DNA of 64,000 bases, from contig NZ_CP089981.1 of the NCBI RefSeq assembly GCF_021389975.1, forward strand, positions 2,877,501-2,941,500. The letters are read 5' to 3'. Made by a program: the position numbers and the translations under genes. The notes below the pieces were generated by a model. It was not told where the DNA came from and made no database searches. It saw nothing but the letters and a program-made list of their open reading frames with translations. Numbering within the stretch: position 1 is the stretch's first letter; each line of letters begins with the position of its first letter. The DNA comes from Fulvivirga ulvae. Lineage in GTDB: Bacteria; Bacteroidota; Bacteroidia; Cytophagales; Cyclobacteriaceae. Positions 6,010-16,459 of this stretch are shown here, piece after piece.

Positions 6010-8367
6010 ATGATTCGATTTTGTACATATATCATTCTATTCATAGCCTGCCCGGCTATTTCCGGTGCACGCGCGGCAACTATTTCCGGCGTAGTGCTGG
6101 ATGAAAAAGGCGATGCCATACCGGGTGTGTATGTCGAGCTTTCCACTGCCGGTAAAAGTGCCATAACCGATGAGGCCGGTCAGTTTACGTTTGCAGAACT
6201 GGCACCCGGAGTATATGAGCTAAACCTTTCTTACATCGGTTTTGAACCTCAAAAAAGAACCCTCACGATAAACAGCACCCGGCATGACCTGAACATTAAA
6301 ATAACTCTGGTAGGGCAGGTTACGGAGCTTAATGAAGTGACTGTAACCGGAAAAACAGAAGGGCAGGAGCTACAGGAAAGCGTAGCCAGCGTTGCAGTTC
6401 TGGATACGCGGGATTTCTATTCGAAAAATATCAATACCAGCGATGTCATCAAGCAGATCTCGGGCGTAAATGTGCGCCAGACCGGTGGCTTTGGAAGTGA
6501 CGCGCAGGTTTATATCAATGGTATGTCCGGTAAGCAGGTGAAATTTTTCCTTGACGGCATACCTCTGTCATACTTCGGCTCAGGTTTTGGGCTGAATGCT
6601 TTGCCGGTCAATATGATGAAGAGGATTGAGGTGTATAAGGGTGTAGTGCCGGTTGATCTCGGAGCCGATGCCCTTGGCGGGGGTATCAACATCATTTCAA
6701 GAAAAGAGTATATCAGCTATCTGGATGCCTCATACTCGGTCGGCTCATTTAATACCCATAAAGTCAATTTCAACGGCCAATGGGTAAACACTGATAAACA
6801 AGCCTTTTTAGGTATTTCGTCATTTTACAACCATTCGGACAATGACTATAAGATCGATGTGGAGATCCCGGATGCCAGCGGTAATCCGCAGCCTGCCCGG
6901 GTAAGGCGTTTTCACGACAAGTTTACTAACTATCTGGTCAACCTGAATGCAGGGGTTTACAATAAAAGCTATGCTGACCGGCTGGTGCTCAGCATGAGGT
7001 ATTCCGGGCTGGATGATAATATTCAACACAATGCCATCATGTCTCAACCCTATGGAGAGGCTATTTATGAAGAGTCAACCACCGGAGTTTCCCTGGAGTA
7101 TGAAAAGCAGTCTATATTGCCGCGAACTGGTCTCAAATGGTACGGAGGGGCCAATTTCACATCAGGTTATTTTCAGGATACCACCCTGAATGCCTACACC
7201 TGGGATGGGGAGGCAAACCACAGACGCACTGATGGCGGGGAAATATCTACTTCCGGGAATTTGCTGGACCTGACTTCTAAAAATGCCGTCAGCAGACTTA
7301 ATATTACCTTTAACCCATGGAGCAAGGGCAGCTTTACACTCAACATGCTTTCTTCGTGGTTCAGGCGCGTGGGGGAAGACCCGATAGCTGCCGGTTTCTA
7401 CGGAGAAGACTACTACAGCAACCCAACCGAGCTGGTCAGGAATGTTGTGGGGCTGGCTTATGAGCATGTTTTTGCTAACGGGCTAACCAGCTACACAGCA
7501 GTGAAACACTTTGCTTTCAACGCAGAGGGGTATTCCATTCAGAATATGGAGTTTTTGCCTCACAGTCAGTCCATATCAAACTTTGGTTTTTCCCAATCCA
7601 TAAAATACAATTTCACCAGTCAGATCCTGGCCAAAGCCTCATATGAATACGCTACACGGCTACCGGATGAGTTTGAACTTTTTGGTGATTTTACCATGGT
7701 AAAGCCCAACCCATCGTTGCAACCCGAGCAAAGCCATAATGCCAATGCAGGCGTGCAGTTTACCTCCGGCAAGCTCACCGCAGAGCTGAACGGCTTCTAC
7801 CGGCTTACCGATAACATTATTTGGCTCAGGACTTCCCAGTTCTTTGCTCAGTACCAAAACCTGCTTAAAGCTATGGTTAAGGGAGTAGAGGCAGAAGTGC
7901 AGTACAGGCCTTTTACCTTCCTGTCCGTAAAGGCCAATGCTACTTATCAGGATATTCGAAACAGGTCATCCAGGGAAGTTACAGGGTCGGTTGATAACCG
8001 CTATTTCGATGCCAGGCTCCCCAACATTCCTTACCTGTTTGGCAATGGAGAAGTACGCTTCACCAAAGAGAATATTTTGGGCAGTAAAAACAGCTTTTCC
8101 GCATGGTGGTCGGCAGGTTATGTGCATGATTTTTACCTGTTCTGGGCAGTGGATGGGCGAAAGGAGCTGAAGAACATTGTTCCAGAGCAGTTTATACAAA
8201 ACGCGGGGGTATCCTATAGCCTGCCCGAAAACAAATTATCCGTGGCATTGGAGTTCACAAATCTTTTTGATCGCAAAGCCTACGACAATTTTAGCGTACA
8301 GCGGCCGGGAAGAGCTTTTTATCTCACACTAAGAACTTTTATAAACACTAACCAAAACAACAAATGA
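6010..8367 (+). CDS. TonB-dependent receptor, siderophore type
   Basis: 785 residues from ATG 6010; an in-frame TTG at 5998 falls inside the operator and is unlikely. Signal peptide to about residue 23, then a CarboxypepD_reg-like domain (ISGVVLDEKGDAIPGV), a plug domain (SDVIKQISGVNVRQTGG, YKGVVPVDLGADALGGGINI) and a 22-strand barrel ending in FYLTLRTF plus a short polar tail. It lacks the extra N-terminal features of SusC glycan transporters and no SusD is present, so it is like FecA/BtuB-type importers of metal chelates. It starts the second transcript of the cluster and overlaps the next gene by 4 bp (ATGA). The likely cargo is a metal-peptide complex (inference). Confidence 0.88.
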   Translation: MIRFCTYIILFIACPAISGARAATISGVVLDEKGDAIPGVYVELSTAGKSAITDEAGQFTFAELAPGVYELNLSYIGFEPQKRTLTINSTRHDLNIKITLVGQVTELNEVTVTGKTEGQELQESVASVAVLDTRDFYSKNINTSDVIKQISGVNVRQTGGFGSDAQVYINGMSGKQVKFFLDGIPLSYFGSGFGLNALPVNMMKRIEVYKGVVPVDLGADALGGGINIISRKEYISYLDASYSVGSFNTHKVNFNGQWVNTDKQAFLGISSFYNHSDNDYKIDVEIPDASGNPQPARVRRFHDKFTNYLVNLNAGVYNKSYADRLVLSMRYSGLDDNIQHNAIMSQPYGEAIYEESTTGVSLEYEKQSILPRTGLKWYGGANFTSGYFQDTTLNAYTWDGEANHRRTDGGEISTSGNLLDLTSKNAVSRLNITFNPWSKGSFTLNMLSSWFRRVGEDPIAAGFYGEDYYSNPTELVRNVVGLAYEHVFANGLTSYTAVKHFAFNAEGYSIQNMEFLPHSQSISNFGFSQSIKYNFTSQILAKASYEYATRLPDEFELFGDFTMVKPNPSLQPEQSHNANAGVQFTSGKLTAELNGFYRLTDNIIWLRTSQFFAQYQNLLKAMVKGVEAEVQYRPFTFLSVKANATYQDIRNRSSREVTGSVDNRYFDARLPNIPYLFGNGEVRFTKENILGSKNSFSAWWSAGYVHDFYLFWAVDGRKELKNIVPEQFIQNAGVSYSLPENKLSVALEFTNLFDRKAYDNFSVQRPGRAFYLTLRTFINTNQNNK

Positions 8368-9572
8368 AAAATCACTTTTTTAATCTATGGCATCACAGGG
8401 CAGCCTTCTTTTTTCTATCGGCTCTCGCATGTGTGGCTTGTTCTGATGACGATGGCCCTGCTGCCACACCTGATACGGAGGTAAATTATGCTGTTTCCAC
8501 AGTCAGCGGCGCATGGCCAGATGTAACTACCTATATTCAGGGCATTGAAGGCCTTAACCTTTCGACGGTTGACAACAGCAATGCAATTGAACTTACCGGA
8601 AGTGCGAGCACTGTAGCTTATGGGAACCACCTGTTTGCAACACCTTTTGGCGCTCCGGCCAACCTCGTAAAGTACACTTTCAACAGCGAAGGCCTTCCGG
8701 AAGAGGAAGAAAGGATAGTGGTGCCCGGAGCCAATACCTTTTCTACGTTACATTTTGTGAGTGAAACTGTAGCCTACGGGACTGTGTCAGGAGGTATTTC
8801 CAAACTGATCATTTTCAACCCTGCCACTATGCGCATAGAAGATGAAATATCCCTTAGTGCGGTTACAGGCAGGGTGCCGGAAGCAACGCGTACTTACTAC
8901 CTGGATATGCTGGAGCGGGACAATAAGCTATTTATGGGTGTGCACTATGAAAACAACTTTGTACCTGTCAACGATTCGGCCTATGTGGCGGTGATTGACC
9001 TGTCGACCAACCAGGTAGAAAAAATAATAGCCGATGGCAGAACGGGGATGGTATTTGGAGGCCAAAGTCCCAATTCGGGTATGGTGAAAACTTCCAACGG
9101 AGATATTTATGTACAGGCCCTGGGCACTACCAATGCGGGAGGTAGTAGCCCCAGTGGTGTTTTAAGGATCAACAACGGAGAGACCACTTTTGATCAGGAT
9201 TACTTCTTCAACCTTGAGGAGGCAACAGGCAACATTTGCATAGGTATCTACCGTACTTCCTCCGGCCAGTCCTTTACTGCCAGGGTAGAAGACGAGAGTG
9301 ACTTCTGGGAATATGCCATCGGCCAGCCACAATTCAGATACTACAAAATAGATCTTGAAGGTAAGGCCGGCGAGGGTGCTGTATCGGGATTGCCTGTAAC
9401 CTATGGGTCACGCAGTATGATCATGCATGAGGAGAGCGGCCAGAGCGTACTCTTTTCTATTGCTACCAACGATGAAAATGCGATTTACCGGTATGGCTTG
9501 TCATCAGACAGTGCCACCAAATTATTTACCTCAACAGGAGGCTATATCACAGGGTTGCAAAAATTGAACTGA
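8364..9572 (+). CDS. DUF4374-like lipoprotein partner of the receptor
   Basis: 402 residues with a lipoprotein signal (FFFLSALACVAC, lipidated Cys near residue 28) followed by an Asp-rich linker. The rest reads as a seven-bladed beta-propeller-type protein (repeated strands such as TVAYGTVSGGISKLIIF, VAVIDLSTNQVEKII). Length and layout fit DUF4374 proteins, which sit beside TonB receptors in Bacteroidota iron or siderophore loci. Its start overlaps the receptor stop, so the two are co-translated. It probably sits on the outer membrane and helps bind or release the imported ligand (inference). The family call is by likeness only. Confidence 0.6.
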   Translation: MKNHFFNLWHHRAAFFFLSALACVACSDDDGPAATPDTEVNYAVSTVSGAWPDVTTYIQGIEGLNLSTVDNSNAIELTGSASTVAYGNHLFATPFGAPANLVKYTFNSEGLPEEEERIVVPGANTFSTLHFVSETVAYGTVSGGISKLIIFNPATMRIEDEISLSAVTGRVPEATRTYYLDMLERDNKLFMGVHYENNFVPVNDSAYVAVIDLSTNQVEKIIADGRTGMVFGGQSPNSGMVKTSNGDIYVQALGTTNAGGSSPSGVLRINNGETTFDQDYFFNLEEATGNICIGIYRTSSGQSFTARVEDESDFWEYAIGQPQFRYYKIDLEGKAGEGAVSGLPVTYGSRSMIMHEESGQSVLFSIATNDENAIYRYGLSSDSATKLFTSTGGYITGLQKLN

Positions 9573-9573
9573 G

Positions 9574-10272
9574 ATGCTCGAAGCTACAAACCTCACAAAA
9601 AACTATGGCGACTTTACCGCGCTTAACGGGCTGGACCTCAGTATTAAGAGCGGTGATATCTTTTGCCTTTTGGGAGCCAACGGAGCAGGGAAATCCACCA
9701 CGATTAATCTGTTCCTGAATTTTATAGAGCCTGATGCCGGGCAGGCCACCATCAATGCTATGGATGTAACCAAGCACCCGAAGGAAACGAGACAGTTGCT
9801 TTCGTACATACCCGAAAACCTGATGCTCTACTCCAATCTGACTGGTCTGGAGAATCTGGATTTTTTCTGCGGCCTGGGCAAAAAGCATTATGACAAAGAG
9901 CAGCTGGAGGAACTTTTGAAGCAGTCCGGTTTGCAGCCTGATTTTATCCACCGCCGGGTAAGCAGTTACTCTAAAGGTATGCGCCAGAAGGTGGGTATAG
10001 CGTTAGCCAGGGCCAGGGGTGCCAGGGTGCTCTTGCTCGATGAACCCACATCAGGACTTGACCCGAAAGCCAGTAACGAATTTTCAGAGCTGTTGCTGGA
10101 CATGAAGGAGAAAGGAGTGGCCACATTAATGGCTACCCATGACCTTTTCCGTGCGAAAGATACCGGGACACACATTGGTATTATGAAGCAAGGGATATTG
10201 ATAGAGGATTTTAAATCGGAAGATGTGAGCTTTCATGATCTTGAAAAGCTCTACCTCAAACATATGCACTAA
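9574..10272 (+). CDS. ABC transporter ATP-binding protein
   Basis: 232 residues, a single nucleotide-binding domain of the CcmA/ABC-2 type. Walker A is LLGANGAGKSTT near residues 32-42, the signature SSYSKGMRQKVGIALA near 130-145, Walker B VLLLDEPTSGLDP near 150-162, and the H-loop ATHD follows. It energises the two permeases that follow, and is 1 bp from the lipoprotein gene and 6 bp from the first permease. An ABC-2 arrangement suggests export or extraction from the membrane, not classic periplasmic-binding-protein import. Confidence 0.9.
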   Translation: MLEATNLTKNYGDFTALNGLDLSIKSGDIFCLLGANGAGKSTTINLFLNFIEPDAGQATINAMDVTKHPKETRQLLSYIPENLMLYSNLTGLENLDFFCGLGKKHYDKEQLEELLKQSGLQPDFIHRRVSSYSKGMRQKVGIALARARGARVLLLDEPTSGLDPKASNEFSELLLDMKEKGVATLMATHDLFRAKDTGTHIGIMKQGILIEDFKSEDVSFHDLEKLYLKHMH

Positions 10273-10278
10273 CAGACC

Positions 10279-11715
10279 ATGCGAAATTTACTTTCCATAG
10301 CCAGAAAAGAAATAAAAATTGCCCTGCGTGAGCGGCTGGTAGTTTCCCTCGGGATCATCATTTTGCTGCTACTCGGCGTAGCCCTGTATGGTGGCTACGT
10401 GTCGTACCGCCAGCAAAGCAGGATAATAACTGAAAAACAGGAAGAAAAACGAACGGAATGGCTCGGGCAGGGGGATAAGCATCCCCACATAGCCGCGCAC
10501 TACGGTACTTTTGTGTTCAAACCGAAAACTATCCTCAGTGTTTTTGATTTTGGCCTGGATACTTATACCGGCACGTCTATTTACCTGGAGGCACACTACC
10601 AGCATGAATTTATGTTTCGTCCGGCTCAGGACTACAGCAGTATGATCCGCTTTGGCGAGCTTAGTGCAGCCCTCGTACTCTATGTACTGCTGCCATTGCT
10701 GATCATCTTTCTGGCATTCTCATCTTACACCAAAGAAAAAGAAACAGGCACCCTCAAGCTACTACTCAGTCAGGGTGCCTCTTATGCATCTATTACATGG
10801 GGTAAGGTGCTGGCCTACTGCATATTGCTTATAGTTATTCTCGCGCCTTACATAGCTGGCATGTTCGTGCTATCCAGTTTGAGTTTATCCTCAGCAGTCG
10901 TGCCCGATGTATCGGTAAGAACGGTATTGCTCGTATTGATTTATTCGCTCTACATTTTTATTTTTCTTTCACTGTCGGTATGGGTATCCCTCAGGTCGGC
11001 CACGGGTAGAAATGCTCTACTTACCCTGCTGGCTTGCTGGATATTTCTGGTCATCCTTACGCCAAAGGCCGTGGCTAACCTGAGTGAGAGCTTTTATACA
11101 TTACCTTCCATGCGGGCTTTTAAAGAGGCCATTCAAAAAGATATTCGTGAGGGTATTGACGGGGAGACACCCGGCTCGGTGAGGCGTGCCAGGCTTGAAA
11201 AGGAGTATCTCACCAGGTATGACGTAGATTCTTTGCATCAATTGCCATTCAACTTCGAAGGAGTGAGCATGCAGGCCGGAGAGGAGTACGGTAACATGGT
11301 GTATGATATCCATTGGGACAAGCTCAGAAATATCTTTCACAGGCAAAACAATATGGGCAGTATAGCCAGTATATTCAATCCATACCTGGCCATACAGCAC
11401 CTCTCCATGGCATTGTCGGCCACCGACCTGTACACTGCTATAGATTTTGAAGACAAAGTGGAGGCCTACCGCAGGGAACTTGTGCGTAAGATGAACAACG
11501 ATATGGCCCAAAACTCGCGGTACGGTGAATTTTATGAGTACAAAGCCACCCGGGAGCTTTGGGATGAAATTGAAGATTTCAGCTATATCACTCCTTCTGC
11601 TTTTGAAATATTACAACACTATAAGCTGGAGATGATCTCCATAGTAGGATGGACCACTTTCGTTATCCTCCTGCTTCACTATTCAAACCGAAAAAGTAAA
11701 CCAATACATGGATAA
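10279..11715 (+). CDS. ABC-2 permease with DUF3526-type extracytoplasmic loop (first)
   Basis: 478 residues. One transmembrane segment near residues 22-42, then a roughly 90-residue periplasmic loop, five more membrane segments between about 125 and 270 (LVLYVLLPLLIIFLAFSSY, VLAYCILLIVILAPYIAGMF), a long soluble loop to about 450 and a last membrane segment (IVGWTTFVILLLHY). The motif YTKEKETGTLKLLLSQGAS is typical of ABC-2/NosY-like permeases. This layout fits DUF3526 permeases of Bacteroidota. It overlaps the second permease by 8 bp, so the two probably form a heterodimer. Confidence 0.85.
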   Translation: MRNLLSIARKEIKIALRERLVVSLGIIILLLLGVALYGGYVSYRQQSRIITEKQEEKRTEWLGQGDKHPHIAAHYGTFVFKPKTILSVFDFGLDTYTGTSIYLEAHYQHEFMFRPAQDYSSMIRFGELSAALVLYVLLPLLIIFLAFSSYTKEKETGTLKLLLSQGASYASITWGKVLAYCILLIVILAPYIAGMFVLSSLSLSSAVVPDVSVRTVLLVLIYSLYIFIFLSLSVWVSLRSATGRNALLTLLACWIFLVILTPKAVANLSESFYTLPSMRAFKEAIQKDIREGIDGETPGSVRRARLEKEYLTRYDVDSLHQLPFNFEGVSMQAGEEYGNMVYDIHWDKLRNIFHRQNNMGSIASIFNPYLAIQHLSMALSATDLYTAIDFEDKVEAYRRELVRKMNNDMAQNSRYGEFYEYKATRELWDEIEDFSYITPSAFEILQHYKLEMISIVGWTTFVILLLHYSNRKSKPIHG

Positions 11716-13147
11716 GGCTATCAAAACGTTGATCCGCTACGAATGGGTCTCATTCATTCGAAACAGGTTCCAGTTACTTATGGTCGGTGTCACCTTCCTG
11801 TTTGGTGTATATGCCATCTACTACGGGCAAACAGAGATCAATGCCCAGCGTGAGGTCATTAAGGAGGTCATGGAGCTGGAGCAAAGTGAATTTGGTACCT
11901 ATCTGGCCAGCTTTAAAGGTGAGCCGGAGACTATGCAGGAGGAGCAAAACCACGACATAGCTTCCAAGCCTGCCTTTGCCTGGTACAGACATGGCTACCA
12001 TGCTATTTTGCCACCACACGACTATGCCGCTTTGGCTATCGGGCAGCGAGATCTTTTTCGCTATTACTACAGGCTTACAGGGATGAGCCTGCATTATCAA
12101 TTGTTTGAAAACGAGCTTGCAAACCCGGTCAATCTGCTGGCCGGTAACTTCGATCTTTCATTCGTCATTGTTTATTTATTTCCGTTATTGATCATTGCCT
12201 TTTGTTATAACCTGTATTCAGGAGAAAAGGAGAATGGCACACTTCCTCTTTTGTATATCCAGTCAATCAGCATCAGCAGAATAGTTATAGTACGCCTGCT
12301 GTTTTATTTTACCCTGATTACCGGATTGGCCCTGTTAATGTCCCTGATCGGGCTGTTCACGTCAGGTAGTGTGCTTAAAGAAGAAAACCAGTTGCCGGCA
12401 CTGTTATGGATCTTAGGTGTGGTTATTTATAATGCGTTTTGGTTTAGTTTGTTATTTCTGATCGTTAGCTACCGCAGAAACTCACCTTTTAACGCTATAA
12501 CAGCTGCTGGCTGCTGGTTATTTTTCCTTATCGTTATTCCTTCGGTACTTAATATTGTAGTTACCACGAGGTACCCGCTGAGTAGTACTGAACTGGCAGG
12601 GCTTACGCGCCGTACCGGTCTGGAAAATGAGAATGATGAGCAGGAAACAAAAGAGGTTATCCTGGAATTTCTGGCCCATAAACCTGAATTGGCGGGAAGT
12701 GATAGCCTGATCGACAACAACAGGCTCGCCAAAGCTTATGCAGCCTATACCTCTTTAAAAGATATTGAAAGCCAGCATGAGGTGGACCGATACAACGAGC
12801 AGGTAAGGAAGAGGAATATACTGGCCAATCGTTTCCACTGGGTTAACCCTGCGGTAAGTATGCAGGATGTGTTCACTCATATCGTACATACCGATCTGAA
12901 CACTTTTTTACGCTTTCAGGATGCTCTCGGCATGTTCCATGAGAAAATCACAGACTTCTATTTTCAAAAGCTGTTTTGGGACCAGCGCATCCACCGCGAG
13001 GACTACTCGAAGTTACCGGCATTCCATATGGAAAAAAGCATTGACCGGTACACGGTTGCTACCGGCATCATTTTTCAAATTGCACTTTTGACCATCCTGT
13101 TTGCTCTGGCCGGGCTGGTGACCATTAAAAAGAAGAGCCTGATATGA
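11708..13147 (+). CDS. ABC-2 permease with DUF3526-type extracytoplasmic loop (second)
   Basis: 479 residues, a paralogue of the gene before it: N-terminal membrane segment near residues 21-40, a loop containing HDYAALAIGQRDLFRYYYR, then YSGEKENGTLPLLYIQSIS (equivalent to YTKEKETGTLKLL) and a block of membrane segments to about residue 290, a 160-residue soluble loop, and a final membrane segment. It overlaps both neighbours (8 bp upstream, 4 bp downstream), so the ABC unit and the following hydrolase are translated together. Confidence 0.85.
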   Translation: MDKAIKTLIRYEWVSFIRNRFQLLMVGVTFLFGVYAIYYGQTEINAQREVIKEVMELEQSEFGTYLASFKGEPETMQEEQNHDIASKPAFAWYRHGYHAILPPHDYAALAIGQRDLFRYYYRLTGMSLHYQLFENELANPVNLLAGNFDLSFVIVYLFPLLIIAFCYNLYSGEKENGTLPLLYIQSISISRIVIVRLLFYFTLITGLALLMSLIGLFTSGSVLKEENQLPALLWILGVVIYNAFWFSLLFLIVSYRRNSPFNAITAAGCWLFFLIVIPSVLNIVVTTRYPLSSTELAGLTRRTGLENENDEQETKEVILEFLAHKPELAGSDSLIDNNRLAKAYAAYTSLKDIESQHEVDRYNEQVRKRNILANRFHWVNPAVSMQDVFTHIVHTDLNTFLRFQDALGMFHEKITDFYFQKLFWDQRIHREDYSKLPAFHMEKSIDRYTVATGIIFQIALLTILFALAGLVTIKKKSLI

Positions 13148-14193
13148 GAAAATATGTCCTTTGGATAGCAGGTATTGCTATTGCCGTAGGAGAGGTGGCC
13201 GCTCAAAGTCCCTTTACCTTCTATGGAAAAGCATTAAAACCGGGCACAAAAACGCACGAATTGGTAGAGCTTTCTGACGGGAAAAACAAGGCTACCATTC
13301 CGGTAACTATCTTTCATGGCGCAAGTGAAGGGCCTGTTTTAGGTATTACGGCAGGGGTGCACGGGTACGAATACCCGCCTATACTGGCAGGTCAGCAATT
13401 GACACATAAAATCGATCCCGGCCAACTTTCGGGAACAGTAATACTGGTGCAGGTAGCCAATACGGGTGCCTTTCTGGGGAGGACTCCTTTTTTGAACCCG
13501 GCAGATGGCAAAAACCTGAACAGGTCATTTCCGGGAAATGCAAAAGGTACCATTACCGAACGCATTGCGGACTTCATCTCGCGGGAAGTAATCAGTAAAT
13601 GTGACTACTTTCTCGATATGCATGCGGGTGACGCCCCTGAAGACCTTATGCCATATACGGCCTACTACCACAGCGATGATATGCCGGAAATCTCGGAAAA
13701 AGGCAGGTTAATGGCGACTAATATGGGCTTTGACCATATAGTGGTTTTCAATGTTACCGGAAAAACAGCCAGGCCAAGTACCTATTGCTCCGCCGAAGCT
13801 TTTAAGGCCGGTATCCCGGCTATGGACATAGAGTGTGGCGGGCTGGGTAGGTCAGAAGAGCAACAGGTCGGGCAAGTTGTAAAAGGTGTGCAAAGCCTGC
13901 TTAAACAGCTCAAAATGCTGGAAGGTCAGCCGCTGGTCACACCGTCTATTGCAGTAATTAAAAAAAGGTCATACCTGAGCAGCGATCACAAGGGTATATT
14001 CTACGCTGCCAAAACGAGCGGGGATTATGTGGTCAAAGGTATGCACCTGGGCTATATCACTGACTTTTTCGGAAATCGTCTTCAGGATATATACGCTGAT
14101 CAGAGCGGTGTGGTGCTGATCATTTTGGGTACACCGCCGGTCAATGAAGGTGAGACCGTAGCGGTGATCGGTAGCATTGAAAGTAATAAATGA
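13144..14193 (+). CDS. Periplasmic M14-type succinylglutamate desuccinylase/aspartoacylase-like hydrolase
   Basis: 349 residues with a signal peptide (cleavage near AAQ, residue 21). The AstE/aspartoacylase fold is clear: GVHGYEYPP supplies the zinc ligands His and Glu, GKNLNRSFPG is the substrate-binding Asn-Arg, and FLDMHAGD gives the third zinc His; DIECGG follows. The C-terminal 80 residues form a beta domain. The family cleaves N-acyl amino acids or C-terminal residues. Its export and coupling to a peptide operon suggest it trims or deacylates a periplasmic ligand, perhaps releasing metal from the imported peptide (inference). Confidence 0.82.
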   Translation: MRKYVLWIAGIAIAVGEVAAQSPFTFYGKALKPGTKTHELVELSDGKNKATIPVTIFHGASEGPVLGITAGVHGYEYPPILAGQQLTHKIDPGQLSGTVILVQVANTGAFLGRTPFLNPADGKNLNRSFPGNAKGTITERIADFISREVISKCDYFLDMHAGDAPEDLMPYTAYYHSDDMPEISEKGRLMATNMGFDHIVVFNVTGKTARPSTYCSAEAFKAGIPAMDIECGGLGRSEEQQVGQVVKGVQSLLKQLKMLEGQPLVTPSIAVIKKRSYLSSDHKGIFYAAKTSGDYVVKGMHLGYITDFFGNRLQDIYADQSGVVLIILGTPPVNEGETVAVIGSIESNK

Positions 14194-14251
14194 ATTATCC
14201 CATATAAGTTGATCAGTAATCAGATTGGTCGATTATAACCCATTAATAACT

Positions 14252-16459
14252 ATGAAACTACCCTTTTTGGTGATCATGATGATGGCATTGTCCTTTACAA
14301 TGCATGCTCAGATGGACAATCAGAATTTTCCCCCTCCGCTGGCTCCTGTCGAAGTGGAGGCGGTGCCGGCTAATGCTGACATAAAAATTGATGGAAAATT
14401 GTCAGAAGCGGACTGGCAAAATGCTCCGACCGTCAATGATTTTTTTAAGATTGAGCCCAGGCAGGGAGGTGAGTTTAAGCACCGGACTAACGTACGCCTG
14501 CTCTATGATCAAAAGCATTTGTATCTGGGGGTATTCTGCGCAGATTCCCTCGGTAAGAAAGGTATCCGTGTACAGGACCTGAGAAGGGACTTTGACTGGC
14601 AGGAAAACGACAATTTCGGCATTCAGCTCGACCCTCAAAACCTGAAACAGTACTGCGTGTCATTTCAGACCACGCCATACGGGAACCAGCGCGACCTCCA
14701 GAATTTTAATGACAACAATACTGATAATGACTGGAATGCCCTCTGGTCTGTGAGGACGCACCAGACAGATTCGGGGTACTACGCCGAATTTGCCATTCCC
14801 TTTAAGTCCATACGCTACGAGCGGCCCGGCCAGACCGACTCTGTTACCTGGGGTCTCACCTTCACGAGGCTGGCCCGCAGGGATTATGAACATACGGTTT
14901 TTCCAGCTATACCACAGTCGTTTTCTCCCTATCGGATGACCTATGCAGCCAGTTTAAAAGGACTTAAGGTGCCTGAGCCAAGTGCTAACATTCGGGTGGA
15001 ACCTTATTTTTTATATCAATATGACGAAAGAGAAGCTGCAGGACAAAACACTTCTGATAGTGATGTAAAACTGGGAGGCGATGTGAAATGGGCCATCAAT
15101 CCGCGATCGGTACTGGACCTGACTTTTAACACCGATTTTGCCCAGGCCGATGTGGACAGGGCGGTAAACAACCTGGAGAGGTTTAATATATTTTTCCCTG
15201 AAAGAAGACAGTTTTTCCTGGAGAATTCCGGTATATGGGCAGGGGCGGGAGACCCGTCCATTAAACCATTTTTTAGCCGTACCATAGGCTTACAGGGTAA
15301 TTTTAATGCCGAACCTGCCAGAATCGATGCAGGTGTAAGATACACTATGCGAGACGACCAACGGTCCATAGCCGGGTTATACATTCACCAGGCACAAACA
15401 GGCAACTCCCCGGCGGCCAGCTTTGGCGCTGCCAGGTACCTGCAGAATTACGGACAGGAAAACAATATTGGAATTATGGTCACTCATCGGCAGGACGAGC
15501 ACTCCGATGAATTAGGTGTGAGCCAGAGCAACAACACCACCCTGACAGTTGACGGTCTGATAAGACCCAAAAATGAGCTGACCGTTACCTACATGCTCTC
15601 CGGCTCGAGGGACAACTCCAGTGATACCCTTGGCCTGGCCGGTAAATTGTTTGCCAGCTATTCTGCCAATAAATTCTACCTGGGCTGGCTTACCAACTTT
15701 GTGACCGAAGACTATAATCCCGACATGGGTTTCGTTTACCAAAACAATGTGATCAGGCATAACCCGGGGGGCTACTTTATATGGAGGCCGAAGAATGTTC
15801 CGTGGATACGCCGTTTTGATCCCGGAGCCTTTTTTAATTACTATCACGATGCCAGTGATCCCGGAAATTTTCAACAGGCAAACATCTACCTGTTCCCCAT
15901 TTACATCATTTTTACTAATGGCAGTTTCTTTGAATATGCGATCTATCCCACCTGGCAGAATATAAATTTTGATTTTGCCCCGCTGGGGATATCCATAGCC
16001 CACGATGAGTATTACTATACCAACCACCAGGTAAAATACAACTCTGACCAGTCGAGAAAGCTGTCCGTATCCGGATCGTTTAGCTGGGGTGATTTTTATA
16101 ACGGAAAGAAGATCACCACCAATGGTGGAGTTAGGTTTGCTCCCATACCTCATATGGCATTTACTGCTGACTACGAATACAATAAGTTGAACGATCTGGG
16201 TGAGCAAAAAGAGAACCTGGAGACTCATCTCACTACTCTTGGAGCACGGTTTGCCCTCAACCCAAGAGTACAACTTTCGGCATTTTACCAGTACAATTCG
16301 TTCGATGAGCAAGGCAGGTGGAACATCCGGGGGAGCTGGGAGTACAGGCCATTATCGTTCATATACCTGGTATTTAACGATACGCGTATTCAGGGGCTTG
16401 AACAACCCTTCGCAGAGCAACAGGTAATCGGTAAAGTCACTTTCTTAAAGCAGTTTTAA
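14252..16459 (+). CDS. CBM9-like / DUF5916 outer-membrane protein
   Basis: 735 residues from ATG 14252; a TTG start at 14225 would add nine residues before the signal peptide (LPFLVIMMMALSFTMHAQ). Residues about 30-230 are a carbohydrate-binding family 9-like domain (IKIDGKLSEADWQNAP, VRLLYDQKHLYLGVFCADS). The rest is the DUF5916 beta-barrel-like region (FNIFFPERRQFFLENSG, SFIYLVFNDTRI), ending with a terminal Phe as outer-membrane barrels do. Biochemical role unknown. It is 58 bp after the hydrolase and touches the MATE gene directly. Confidence 0.8.
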   Translation: MKLPFLVIMMMALSFTMHAQMDNQNFPPPLAPVEVEAVPANADIKIDGKLSEADWQNAPTVNDFFKIEPRQGGEFKHRTNVRLLYDQKHLYLGVFCADSLGKKGIRVQDLRRDFDWQENDNFGIQLDPQNLKQYCVSFQTTPYGNQRDLQNFNDNNTDNDWNALWSVRTHQTDSGYYAEFAIPFKSIRYERPGQTDSVTWGLTFTRLARRDYEHTVFPAIPQSFSPYRMTYAASLKGLKVPEPSANIRVEPYFLYQYDEREAAGQNTSDSDVKLGGDVKWAINPRSVLDLTFNTDFAQADVDRAVNNLERFNIFFPERRQFFLENSGIWAGAGDPSIKPFFSRTIGLQGNFNAEPARIDAGVRYTMRDDQRSIAGLYIHQAQTGNSPAASFGAARYLQNYGQENNIGIMVTHRQDEHSDELGVSQSNNTTLTVDGLIRPKNELTVTYMLSGSRDNSSDTLGLAGKLFASYSANKFYLGWLTNFVTEDYNPDMGFVYQNNVIRHNPGGYFIWRPKNVPWIRRFDPGAFFNYYHDASDPGNFQQANIYLFPIYIIFTNGSFFEYAIYPTWQNINFDFAPLGISIAHDEYYYTNHQVKYNSDQSRKLSVSGSFSWGDFYNGKKITTNGGVRFAPIPHMAFTADYEYNKLNDLGEQKENLETHLTTLGARFALNPRVQLSAFYQYNSFDEQGRWNIRGSWEYRPLSFIYLVFNDTRIQGLEQPFAEQQVIGKVTFLKQF